Source: Hyphomicrobiales bacterium (GTDB lineage Bacteria; Pseudomonadota; Alphaproteobacteria; Rhizobiales; Rhizobiaceae). From it: DNA of 64,000 nucleotides. The stretch spans positions 248,001 through 312,000 of the forward strand of contig UCIV01000018.1 of NCBI GenBank assembly GCA_900472575.1. The letters are read 5' to 3'. How positions within the stretch are numbered: the first letter of the stretch is position 1; each line of letters starts with the position of its first letter. The notes below the pieces were generated by a model that was not told the DNA's origin, ran no database searches, and saw only the letters and a list, made by a program, of their open reading frames with translations. The position numbers and the translations under genes are program-made. Shown here one piece after another: positions 9,178 through 16,840 of this stretch.

Positions 9178-9540
9178 TCAGGCTGCGGCAGCGTAAGGAG
9201 AAAACACCGAAGTGAGGATCTTCCGGTCGAACGGCTTCAGCAGGAAATCGTCGGCCCCTGCCCGCTTGCCTGCCATCATCCGCTTCAGATCGGCCTCAAT
9301 AACGCAGTAGAAAATCTTAACGCTCTTTCCGTTGGGTAGCGCACGCACGGCAGCAATCAGGTCCAGCGCCCCGTCGAGGCTCGCATCGACGATCATGAAA
9401 TTCGGCAGTTCGGTCTGGCAGCCTCTCAGCGCATCGCGAGAATCGCCCGCTTCAGCGACAAGAAATCCCAGTTCGGAAAGAATACGCTTGCCGACTTTCC
9501 GCACAATATCAGTACTATCTGCGATCATCAGACGTTGCAT
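9178..9540 (-). CDS. Single-domain receiver protein with degenerate switch residues
   Basis: 120 residues, receiver domain only. Phospho-acceptor Asp52 (FMIVDASLDG) and Lys102 (LLKPF) are present. The usual acidic pair near residue 8 is reduced to one Asp (IADST), and the conserved Ser/Thr switch position is a Val (near residue 80, FYCVIEAD). ATG 9540 follows GGAGCGGGTT. It lies between ctrA and chpT, transcribed with the latter (105-base gap). It differs clearly from CpdR and DivK in sequence. It could take phosphate from ChpT or CckA as a sink, or act without phosphorylation. Confidence 0.85.
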   Translation of the reverse strand: MQRLMIADSTDIVRKVGKRILSELGFLVAEAGDSRDALRGCQTELPNFMIVDASLDGALDLIAAVRALPNGKSVKIFYCVIEADLKRMMAGKRAGADDFLLKPFDRKILTSVFSPYAAAA

Positions 9541-9645
9541 AACCCGCTCCCCTTCAGCGACCGCCACGGCGGTAGACCCTGCAGATATAGCGGATCGCGG
9601 CTAACGAAACGTTACGCGCCCCCGAAGGGGCGACCTCGCCTAAGC

Positions 9646-10293
9646 TTATTCGGTCGCCATTTCCGCAATGAAGCTGATCTTGTCTTCGGAAACGACGTGC
9701 TTCAGATCCATGCCGCATTCTTCAGCCAGCAGAACCGTATAATAAGGCTGGATCGTGTGAGCATCGACAGCCTCTTCCAGAACGCCGGTGCAGATCTCGA
9801 CGAACTTGGCCGGAACCCGCATCATCCGGCCTTTGACCGTGATTGTGAAACGGGCGTCCGTTTCCGGGTTCTCAAGCTCGACCTCCACCGAACCCCCGCG
9901 CGGGATGCCGGCATAGGCCACGAGAAACAGGTTAAGCAGCAGCTTGACCCGGTTTTTCGGGATGATCGCCCGCGGACCGCTCCAGGTAACCTCAGTCTTC
10001 TTTTCTGCCGCAGCGAAATCCTTGGCAGCCTTTTCAGCTTCACCGGTATCGATAGATGCGCCAACAGAACCGGAAGCACCGAAGGCAAGCCGGGCGAACT
10101 TCAAACGTACAGAGGCGTTAAGCGCGGAAGTGCGGATGAGATCGAGCGCGTCGGCATCGGCAGCCCCCTCGTCGAGGAGCTCGAGACCATTGTTGATTGC
10201 ACCGACCGGCGAGATCACGTCATGGCAGACACGGCTGCACAGGAGTGCCGCCAGATCCGGACCGCTCAGGGTGAGATTGGGGTTTTTCGGCAT
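9646..10293 (-). CDS. chpT: Histidine phosphotransferase ChpT
   Basis: 215 residues. The phospho-acceptor is His24 in CSRVCHDVISPVGAINNGLELL, typical of the ChpT family, a dimeric DHp-like fold followed by a pseudo-ATPase domain without ATP-binding motifs. ChpT relays phosphate from CckA to CtrA and CpdR. ATG 10293 has AGGAG seven bases upstream. The gene runs opposite to ctrA, about 600 bases away, with the small receiver between them. Confidence 0.93.
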   Translation of the reverse strand: MPKNPNLTLSGPDLAALLCSRVCHDVISPVGAINNGLELLDEGAADADALDLIRTSALNASVRLKFARLAFGASGSVGASIDTGEAEKAAKDFAAAEKKTEVTWSGPRAIIPKNRVKLLLNLFLVAYAGIPRGGSVEVELENPETDARFTITVKGRMMRVPAKFVEICTGVLEEAVDAHTIQPYYTVLLAEECGMDLKHVVSEDKISFIAEMATE

Positions 10294-10393
10294 GCTGTTC
10301 TCCTGATGCATCTGGCGCCAACCGCCGCTCTTTGCCATGGCAAGGTTGTGCGGGGATGGAACGATAAGGCCGGCATAATGACACTACGTTTGG

Positions 10394-10408
10394 TAAATTG
10401 ACCATTAA
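10394..10408 (-). promoter_or_regulatory. CtrA-like box upstream of chpT
   Basis: Read on the minus strand this is TTAA-TGGTCAA-TTTA, the same TTAA-N7-TTTA form as the box upstream of ctrA. It lies 101 bases before the chpT start. The rest of the chpT-eipA gap (10294-10720) holds this site, the eipA box and no convincing gene. Confidence 0.5.
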
Positions 10409-10631
10409 GCCCACGCTCAAGAAGATGACAAAGATTGTCGAATTGTCCCATTTCGGCAATCTGTTCTTCATCCATGACGGCGGGCAACGCCTCAACAATG
10501 ACAAGTTCAGCGAGCCAATCATGCTGCAGTAACGGGTCGGAGACGGTTGCCGGGAGAATGGCAAAAGTCACGTCAGCGATGCGTAGCAGTACCCATCCTT
10601 AAAGATATCAACATCTTAGTATTTGAAATGC

Positions 10632-10646
10632 TTAACTGGTTGTTAA
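10632..10646 (+). promoter_or_regulatory. Perfect CtrA box upstream of eipA
   Basis: TTAACTGGTTGTTAA is an exact TTAA-N7-TTAA. In CtrA-activated promoters the box overlaps the -35 region, which would place transcription start near 10675-10685 and favours the ATG at 10721 over the one at 10679. Direct CtrA control of eipA has been reported for Brucella. Confidence 0.8.
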
Positions 10647-10720
10647 TATCATCTCGCCAGAATGGTACGCGCTGAAGCATGATGCTACGCCTTACGGACG
10701 AATTAAAAACGGACCTGAAC

Positions 10721-11311
10721 ATGCGCCGCCTCCACGTCTCCGCTCTCGCCCTTCGCCTGAATGCCCTGATCGCTGCGTTTGCGACTGTCTGGCTTTGCGC
10801 CATGCCGGCTGCCGCGCAGCAAAACAGCAACCAGTATTCGCTGCAGGAAGTCGTCGATGCAGGTCACGGCTTCTTCGGTTCGACCAGCGGCGGACTTGCG
10901 AAGGTGGTGGAAAACGCCTTCCAGAAATTCGGTCTGCCGAATGGTTACATCCTCGGCCAGGAAGGCTCCGGCGCCTTCATCGCCGGCCTCACCTATGGGG
11001 AAGGCCAGCTTTACACAAAGAATGCCGGCCAGCACCCGAGCTTCTGGCAGGGCCCGTCGCTTGGCATCGACTATGGTGGTCAGGGCACACGCGTGATGAT
11101 GCTCGTTTACGATCTCCCATCGGTTGATTCGCTTTATGCCAGGTTCGGCGGGGTATCCGGCTCCGCATTTGTCGTCGCGGGCGTCGGCATGACGGTGCTG
11201 CGCAACGAAAACGTCATCCTCGTTCCGATCAGGACGGGTGTTGGCGCACGCCTGGGCGTCAATATCGGCTATCTGAAGCTGACCCGCTCGCCCACCTGGA
11301 ACCCCTTCTGA
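10721..11311 (+). CDS. eipA: Envelope integrity protein A (EipA, DUF1134)
   Basis: 196 residues from ATG 10721. A signal peptide (MRRLHVSALALRLNALIAAF, cleavage near PAAAQQ) is followed by the DUF1134 domain: SLQEVVDAGHGFFGSTSGGLAKVVE, then glycine-rich GYILGQEGSGAFIAGLTYGEG and a C-terminal beta region ending RLGVNIGYLKLT. EipA is a small periplasmic beta-barrel protein that supports envelope stress resistance in Brucella. An upstream in-frame ATG at 10679 would add 14 residues. A perfect CtrA box lies 74 bases upstream of the chosen start. Confidence 0.9.
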   Translation: MRRLHVSALALRLNALIAAFATVWLCAMPAAAQQNSNQYSLQEVVDAGHGFFGSTSGGLAKVVENAFQKFGLPNGYILGQEGSGAFIAGLTYGEGQLYTKNAGQHPSFWQGPSLGIDYGGQGTRVMMLVYDLPSVDSLYARFGGVSGSAFVVAGVGMTVLRNENVILVPIRTGVGARLGVNIGYLKLTRSPTWNPF

Positions 11312-11419
11312 TTTTCCTTGTGGGTTGAGGCGAGTTGACGACAAACTGCGTGCTTGCCGCTTTCTGATCTGCATGCTTAAACGTGCATCCCTGCACATAC
11401 ACACCAAGACGGCCCGGTC

Positions 11420-12559
11420 GTGATCGAATTTGCTCTGCTTTTTGGCCTTGGCTTCCTGAGCGCCCTACTGATCGCGATGCTGGTTGCGCCTGCAATTCAT
11501 CGCCGCATCGTTGTCTTCACCGAAAACCGCATCAGGGCCACGGTACCGATCAGTCCGCAGGAAGTGCGAGCCCAGCGCGACATGGCGCGCGCCGCCTACG
11601 CAGCAGAAAATGCGCGCACCAAGCAGGAGCTGGTGCAGGAGAAGGACAAGATCGTCTCTCTGACGTTGCAGGGCGACAACCTCAGGGACGAAGTCCGCAG
11701 GCTCACTGCCGACAATATCGAACTGAAGTCCGTTGCCGAAAATCTGGATGTTGCTGCCGCAGACTTGAAATCGCAGTTGCGTCAGGAAGAAAGCTATATC
11801 GCCGAATTGAAGGCCGCGCTGGAGGCCTCGGAAGAGCAGAGCATCGGCAAGGATATAGATATCCAGGAATTGAAACAGGAGATCGAGCTTCTCGTATCCA
11901 AGCGGGACAATACCCGGATAGACCTTTCGACCCGAGAGACCGAAGTCGAGAACCTGAAATTCCGCATCAGTGCCCTGCGAGAGGAACGTGATACTCTTCG
12001 CAAGGATGTCCGTATCCAGACGGCAAGGGCCAAGGAGGCCGAAACGCGCCTTGCCAACGAGGAATACCGTTCTACGAAGCTGGAAGACAAACTCACCAAG
12101 GAAGTGTCCCTGAGGACCGACAAGGAAACGGCGCTGGAGCGCCGCAACGAGGAGCTGGCCCGCTTGCGTGAAAAGATGACGGTCAAGAGCGAGATGAAGC
12201 CAGCCTTGGCAGTTGCAAAGGAAACACCCGCCAAGCCCTCGACAAAGGCCCCTCCGGTAAAATCGGATGACGATACGCAAGCCCGCATTACCCAGCTTGC
12301 CGGTGATTCGCGAAACCGTGCGACGGCGCTTTCGGAGCGCGTGGCGAATGCCAAGACGACCACTAACGACGACGTATTGCGCGAGGAAATGGCAACGATC
12401 GCCGCCAACATGGTGGCCATGACTTCGCTCTCCGAGGGCAAATCATCGCCGATCAATGCCATGATTGCCGGCAAGCCTGCGGGAGGCGAACGCCGGAGCC
12501 TCGCGACACGCGTCCGCTCGCTGCTCGAAACGACCAGCGGATCGACAACAAATCAATAA
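11420..12559 (+). CDS. Membrane-anchored long coiled-coil protein, function unknown
   Basis: 379 residues starting at GTG 11420. One N-terminal transmembrane segment (FALLFGLGFLSALLIAMLVA) is followed by IHRRIVVFTENRIRATVPIS, then a long heptad-rich coiled coil (about residues 45-250), a Pro/Lys-rich linker (about 260-285) and a C-terminal amphipathic stretch with RRSLATRVRSLLETT. No enzyme motif is visible. Its place directly after eipA (108-base gap, same strand) suggests an envelope or polar scaffold role; a shared transcript is possible. I know of similar unnamed proteins in rhizobia only. Confidence 0.75.
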   Translation: MIEFALLFGLGFLSALLIAMLVAPAIHRRIVVFTENRIRATVPISPQEVRAQRDMARAAYAAENARTKQELVQEKDKIVSLTLQGDNLRDEVRRLTADNIELKSVAENLDVAAADLKSQLRQEESYIAELKAALEASEEQSIGKDIDIQELKQEIELLVSKRDNTRIDLSTRETEVENLKFRISALREERDTLRKDVRIQTARAKEAETRLANEEYRSTKLEDKLTKEVSLRTDKETALERRNEELARLREKMTVKSEMKPALAVAKETPAKPSTKAPPVKSDDDTQARITQLAGDSRNRATALSERVANAKTTTNDDVLREEMATIAANMVAMTSLSEGKSSPINAMIAGKPAGGERRSLATRVRSLLETTSGSTTNQ

Positions 12560-12571
12560 GCCTGGGATCGG

Positions 12572-13393
12572 TCAGATGCCCCCTTGGGCACTGGCAATTT
12601 GATAAAGCGCGATACCTGTTGCTGTCGCTGCATTGAGACTGTCGAGACCTGGCGCCTGAGCGATGCTGGCCGTCTCGATTTTTTCCATCAACGCCGAGGG
12701 CAGACCATTTCCCTCGCTTCCGGTCAAAAGCGCCATCCGCGGCTGCGGTTGAACCTTGCGGATTTCCGTTCGACCGGCAGGAGAAAGACCCCACACGGAA
12801 AAGCCGTTCTCGAAAAGACCAGACACCAGCTCCAGTGTCGTTCCGCCCCGCGCGTAAGGAACCTGCAAAACGGCACCGACCGACACCCTCAGGGACTTGC
12901 GATAAAGCGGATCGCAACAGCTTTCGTCTAACAGCACCGCGCTGACACCGAAAGCTGCCGCATTGCGAAAGATCGAACCGATATTGTCGTGATTGGATAT
13001 GCCGATCGCGGCCGCCACAAGCGCACGGTCCGGCAACGAAGCAAGCAGTTCCGAAGCCTGCACGTCCCTCACCCGTTTGCCGACAGCAAGGATACCACGA
13101 TGCAGGTGAAAGCCGACGATGCCGTCCAGCACCGCGCTGTCGGCGACATAGATGGGCACCTCGGCGGGAAAATCGACCAGAATGTCGGCCACCCCGGCAA
13201 GCCGATTTTCAAGAATGAGGATTTTCTCGGCTAAAAACTCGCCACCGCGCTTATGCGCCGCCGCCAGCATGCGCAGCACTACCGTTCCCTCGGCGATGAA
13301 ACGTCCATGCCTTCCGACGAGATCCCGTTCACGAATGGAGCGGAACTCGTCGATGCGGGCATCATCCGCATTTTCAATGCGGATCACATTCAT
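12572..13393 (-). CDS. SpoU/TrmH-family RNA 2'-O-methyltransferase
   Basis: 273 residues. The three SPOUT motifs are clear: motif 1 NHDNIGSIFRNAAAFGV, motif 2 LLTGSEGNGLP, motif 3 LNAATATGIALYQIA, forming the trefoil-knot SAM site. A substrate-binding N-terminal domain covers residues about 1-110. It methylates a ribose in rRNA or tRNA; the exact target cannot be told. ATG 13393 overlaps the stop of the upstream gene as TGATG, so the two are probably translationally coupled. Confidence 0.88.
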   Translation of the reverse strand: MNVIRIENADDARIDEFRSIRERDLVGRHGRFIAEGTVVLRMLAAAHKRGGEFLAEKILILENRLAGVADILVDFPAEVPIYVADSAVLDGIVGFHLHRGILAVGKRVRDVQASELLASLPDRALVAAAIGISNHDNIGSIFRNAAAFGVSAVLLDESCCDPLYRKSLRVSVGAVLQVPYARGGTTLELVSGLFENGFSVWGLSPAGRTEIRKVQPQPRMALLTGSEGNGLPSALMEKIETASIAQAPGLDSLNAATATGIALYQIASAQGGI

Positions 13394-13779
13394 CACCGCC
13401 CCTGGCCCACGGTCACGTCGGCGATCACGCGACCGACGGAGAGATCGAAGATGAAGAGTTTCGGAGTGCCGTTCAGGGCACCGTAAAACAGCACCTGGCT
13501 ACCCGAAAGCGAAACCTGCTGGATATCGAAGCCGGGCGGCAGGGCCGCGGTTACGGCAAGCGGCTGATCGGCGGGAACGGAGAAACCACCGGAAGTAGCG
13601 GCAATCGCAGGCGCTTCCGGGCGCTGGGAGATCTTGTAGACAATGGCGGCAATGACCGCCATAAAGCACACCACCAAGATACCGCCCGAAATGAGCTGCA
13701 GGCGCACCATCTTCTGGCGGATACGCTCCATGGCCGGATCGAGTGGCTGTTCCTTGTCCTCGAGATCGGGCTGCGGCAT
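13393..13779 (-). CDS. Small membrane-anchored protein (DUF6476-like)
   Basis: 128 residues: a charged N terminus, one transmembrane helix (LISGGILVVCFMAVIAAIVYKI, about 29-50), then a periplasmic domain of about 75 residues ending LFIFDLSVGRVIADVTVG. It resembles the short DUF6476-type proteins next to RNA methyltransferases in alphaproteobacteria, by memory rather than search. Function unknown. It heads a two-gene operon with the TrmH-type gene and is divergent from rluD with a 27-base gap. Confidence 0.7.
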   Translation of the reverse strand: MPQPDLEDKEQPLDPAMERIRQKMVRLQLISGGILVVCFMAVIAAIVYKISQRPEAPAIAATSGGFSVPADQPLAVTAALPPGFDIQQVSLSGSQVLFYGALNGTPKLFIFDLSVGRVIADVTVGQGR

Positions 13780-13806
13780 GGACTGTCCTTTGAACGGAAT
13801 GATTGA

Positions 13807-14832
13807 ATGAGCGAGACCTTTAGCGAAGCCGGGCTGCCAAGGAAAGTCCTGAATGCCGGAGAGGACGACGGCGGAAGGCTGGATGCCTGGCTGACGGCAC
13901 AGGTTGACGGAGAATTGTCCCGCAACCGCATCAAGGCGCTCATCGAGGAAGGTGCGGTCACGATCAACGGCAAGGTCGTGACCGAGCCGAAGAAGAAGAT
14001 TCAGCCCGGCGACGTGATCGAACTCGTCCAGCCTGAACCCGAGGATCCAGAGCCCAAGGGCGAGGATATTCCGCTTGAAGTTCTCTATGAGGATGACGAC
14101 CTGATCGTCATCGCCAAGCCGGCCGGCCTAGTCGTCCATCCCGGCGCCGGCAACTGGACCGGCACGCTGGTCAACGCGCTCATCCATCATTGCGGCGCAA
14201 GCCTTTCCGGCATCGGCGGCGTCAAGCGCCCCGGCATCGTCCACCGCCTCGACAAGGAGACGAGCGGCGTCATGGTTGCCGCCAAGAACGACATCGCCCA
14301 CCGCCATCTCGCCGAGCAATTCGCCGATCACGGCCGTTCGGGAGATCTGGAACGCGCCTATCAGGCCGTCGTCTGGGGCCGTCCAAGCCAGTTGAAGGGC
14401 ACGATCGACGCGCCGCTCGGCCGCGCCACGGGCGACCGCACCAAGCGCGCGGTCAAGCGCGAGGATTCCGCCGACGCCCGTCATGCGGTCACCCATTACG
14501 AGGTGATGGAGCGCTTTCAGGAAACGCCTGACGCCACAGCGCTTGCCTCCCTGATCGAATGCAGGCTTGAAACGGGCCGCACCCACCAGATCCGCGTTCA
14601 CATGGCGCATGTCGGCAATCCGCTGGTCGGCGATCCGGAATATTCCGGCGGCTTCCGCACCAAGGCGAACCGTCTACCCGAACCGGTGAGAAGCGTCGTC
14701 GCCGCCTTCCCGCGCCAGGCCCTGCACGCCTTCCTGCTGGCCTTTGAACATCCCCGCACCGGCGAGATCATGGAATTCGAAGCACCGATGCCAGATGACA
14801 TGGCGGCACTGGTCGAAGCTCTGCGCGGCTAA
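13807..14832 (+). CDS. rluD: 23S rRNA pseudouridine synthase RluD-type
   Basis: 341 residues. An S4 domain (SRNRIKALIEEGAVTINGKVV, about 35-80) precedes the catalytic domain with HRLDKETSGVMVAAK, whose Asp is the nucleophile, and GRTHQIRVHMAHVGNPLVGDPEY. RluD makes pseudouridines in helix 69 of 23S rRNA. In rhizobia rluD commonly sits near rpoH; here about 3 kb of other genes lie between the two. Confidence 0.92.
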   Translation: MSETFSEAGLPRKVLNAGEDDGGRLDAWLTAQVDGELSRNRIKALIEEGAVTINGKVVTEPKKKIQPGDVIELVQPEPEDPEPKGEDIPLEVLYEDDDLIVIAKPAGLVVHPGAGNWTGTLVNALIHHCGASLSGIGGVKRPGIVHRLDKETSGVMVAAKNDIAHRHLAEQFADHGRSGDLERAYQAVVWGRPSQLKGTIDAPLGRATGDRTKRAVKREDSADARHAVTHYEVMERFQETPDATALASLIECRLETGRTHQIRVHMAHVGNPLVGDPEYSGGFRTKANRLPEPVRSVVAAFPRQALHAFLLAFEHPRTGEIMEFEAPMPDDMAALVEALRG

Positions 14833-14849
14833 GACAAAACTTGCGAAGC

Positions 14850-14886
14850 GGGCGTAACCTCGTCGCGAAGGATTACGCCCCATTTT
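14850..14886 (+). terminator. Rho-independent terminator of rluD
   Basis: GGGCGTAA (14850-14857) pairs with TTACGCCC (14873-14880), with an inner partial stem, followed by CATTTTT. Confidence 0.75.
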
Positions 14887-14955
14887 TGGGTATGGAAACA
14901 AAACACGAACAAGCGTATATCTCGGCGATGATTACCGGGAGAATGCCCTGTCGCC

Positions 14956-15792
14956 ATGTCCGTGAGCCATATGCAATCGACCAAACTGCTGGAGACCGAG
15001 CTCGTCACGGTCTGGGATGTCGTTTGCGACGGCGCATGCCGGCATATGAGTGAGGAAGAGACGGCCAGCAACACATGCCTCGTCTTTCCCTACCGCGGCG
15101 TCTTCATGCGCCATATTGGCGATGACGAGGCGGTGGCCGAGGCCAGCCAGGTTTTGTTCTTCAACAAGGGCGATCTCTATCGAATCAGCCACCCGGTAGA
15201 AGGTGGCGACTGCTCGATCAGCGTCAGCCTGCCGGAAGCCTTGTTCGACGAAGTGGTCCCCGCCCTCCATCGCCGCGCGGGAGAAAAATTCGCCTTCAAC
15301 AAGCAGCGCCTCGGCATAGATGCCCGCGCGCAGGCACAGGTGGCCCTCTTGCGCCACAGCCTGCTCAACCGGATCGCCGAACCGCTGGAAGGCGAGGCTC
15401 TGGCGCTCACACTTGTACGTCGCTCCGTCGGCGAGCGGACCGCACGTCCCCCGACACCCGGTTTCAGCACCCAGAAACTCGTCAACCGCACCAAGCTACT
15501 GCTTTCCTCCGACCTCGCACGACGCTGGACATTGTCGGAGATTGCCAACGAGACCGGTGTGTCGCCCGTCTATCTCACCCAGGTCTTCCGCAAGGTGGAA
15601 GGCATGCCGCTTTATCGCTACCAGTTGCGCCTCCGGCTTGCCCGCGCGCTCGACCTGCTCGGCAGCTATGACGACCTGACCGAGCTCGGGCTCGATCTCG
15701 GCTTCTCCAGCCACAGCCATTTTTCCTCTGCCTTCCGGCAAGCCTATGGCCGCACGCCGGCCGAATTCCAGCGTTTTGCCGGACTGCGCTGA
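14956..15792 (+). CDS. AraC-family transcriptional regulator
   Basis: 278 residues. The C-terminal 100 hold the double HTH of AraC/XylS proteins: WTLSEIANETGVSPVYLTQVF and then TELGLDLGFSSHSHFSSAFRQAYGRTPAEF. The N-terminal domain (about 1-160) is a cupin-like sensing module beginning at LLETELVTVWDVVC. It probably senses a small ligand or stress. It faces the small Cys-rich and DUF1127 genes, but no target is evident. Confidence 0.9.
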   Translation: MSVSHMQSTKLLETELVTVWDVVCDGACRHMSEEETASNTCLVFPYRGVFMRHIGDDEAVAEASQVLFFNKGDLYRISHPVEGGDCSISVSLPEALFDEVVPALHRRAGEKFAFNKQRLGIDARAQAQVALLRHSLLNRIAEPLEGEALALTLVRRSVGERTARPPTPGFSTQKLVNRTKLLLSSDLARRWTLSEIANETGVSPVYLTQVFRKVEGMPLYRYQLRLRLARALDLLGSYDDLTELGLDLGFSSHSHFSSAFRQAYGRTPAEFQRFAGLR

Positions 15793-15911
15793 CTGTCGCC
15801 GACATGACCGTTTAAGCGGCGCCGAACTGCAGATCGCTAAAGATTCTGACAGCGCAAAATCCCTGACGGGTGTTTCCTCAGCGTATCGAAACCAAACACC
15901 GGAGAGCTGAG

Positions 15912-16085
15912 ATGAAGGACAATACCTGCGCCGTGTGCGATTGCGAACTGGATGACACCCGCATCGCCGTCCGGATAGGCGGAAAGACCGTCGAAGTATG
16001 CTGCGAGGAATGCGCCACCGTTCTTCGTGAAGCGGAAGCCGCAGCACGCGCGGCGGCATCGACAGGAGCCCATACCGGCCACTGA
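15912..16085 (+). CDS. Tiny Cys-rich (TRASH-like) metal-binding protein
   Basis: 57 residues. CAVCDCELDD and VCCEECATVL give a Cx2C...CCx2C pattern like TRASH/YHS zinc or copper-binding domains. The last 18 residues are Ala-rich and end in GAHTGH. ATG 15912 follows GGAG by seven bases. A metal-sensing or storage role is inferred from the cysteines only. Confidence 0.75.
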   Translation: MKDNTCAVCDCELDDTRIAVRIGGKTVEVCCEECATVLREAEAAARAAASTGAHTGH

Positions 16086-16171
16086 GCCTCGGGCATGGCA
16101 ATAACGGGAGCGGCTGAACAGCCGCCCCTTCCCGGCCAGAAAAGATTAGGCCGACACCCCAGGAGGATATC

Positions 16172-16477
16172 ATGAAGAATGAAAACCGGGCGGCCTTTGG
16201 CCGCGCACCGGAACCGATAGACTATGCCTTCGATCTGCCGCCCGACGCGGACGGCAATACAAGCGTCTCATCGGAGTCGGCGAAGAAGAAAACCCTCTTC
16301 ACCAATCCCATTGGCAGGATCACCGCATGGCTCAATCGGCGCCGCACCGCATTTGCGCTGATGGACCTGAATGACGAACAGCTCAAGGATATCGGCCTTT
16401 CCCGCTGCCAGGCCTGGGGCGGCTATAGCCGCTATCGCCGAAGCAGCGCACATGATCTGGAAAAACGCTGCCTCTAG
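16172..16477 (+). CDS. DUF1127-domain protein
   Basis: 101 residues. The C-terminal 50 carry the DUF1127 signature (RTAFALMDLNDEQLKDIGLSRCQA, then Arg-rich YSRYRR). Members are small RNA-associated and phosphate- or stress-linked proteins in alphaproteobacteria. AGGAGG lies just before the start (16161-16166). The roughly 55-residue N-terminal extension is longer than in the shortest members. Confidence 0.88.
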   Translation: MKNENRAAFGRAPEPIDYAFDLPPDADGNTSVSSESAKKKTLFTNPIGRITAWLNRRRTAFALMDLNDEQLKDIGLSRCQAWGGYSRYRRSSAHDLEKRCL

Positions 16478-16518
16478 CCCGGATACGTTCATGCCAACCA
16501 AACCACCCACCGATTGGG

Positions 16519-16550
16519 CGGCCGTGCATCTGAAAATCGATGCACGGCCG
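16519..16550. other. Strong 12-bp hairpin after the DUF1127 gene
   Basis: CGGCCGTGCATC (16519-16530) is exactly complementary to GATGCACGGCCG (16539-16550), with an 8-base loop. It starts 41 bases past the DUF1127 stop. There is no T run, so it may act as an mRNA 3' stabiliser or Rho-linked terminator. Confidence 0.7.
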
Positions 16551-16840
16551 AATTCGATGTATCCAGAGAGATAAAAGCAACCAGCGGCTGAAACGACTGC
16601 ATAAACACAATATTAAAATAATACATTTCCAATTTATGAAAATAATGTACTTATTTGGAATGCCTAGACCGAGGAAGATTCCTTGAAAACAGACAATAAA
16701 GATCAGAGTCAATCATTTTTGCTGCAGAGCAGCAAGAACATCAGGGAAATCAGGACTTCATAGATCATCCGTCCGCATCGACTTTCCTTGTCACATTCGC
16801 CTCACCGGGGCAGCCCTACGAACGGTAGAGGACCAGCGAT
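16551..16840. other. AT-rich intergenic stretch, no gene seen
   Basis: From about 16,575 to 16,720 the DNA is strikingly AT-rich compared with the window (for example ATATTAAAATAATAC near 16,608). Frames here are short and lack ribosome sites. It ends before the methyltransferase gene, and a promoter is likely inside. Signs of transfer are possible but no repeat or integrase marks an edge. Confidence 0.6.

Noticed and set aside
10266-10571. A 101-codon GTG-initiated frame on the minus strand upstream of and overlapping chpT
   Set aside because: No ribosome site, mixed codon use, overlap with the chpT start in another frame and no family likeness. It also lies under the chpT CtrA-like box.
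16383-16712. Minus-strand frame of 109 codons across the AT-rich gap
   Set aside because: It overlaps the DUF1127 gene antisense and has no start context; hydrophobic only because the DNA is AT-rich.
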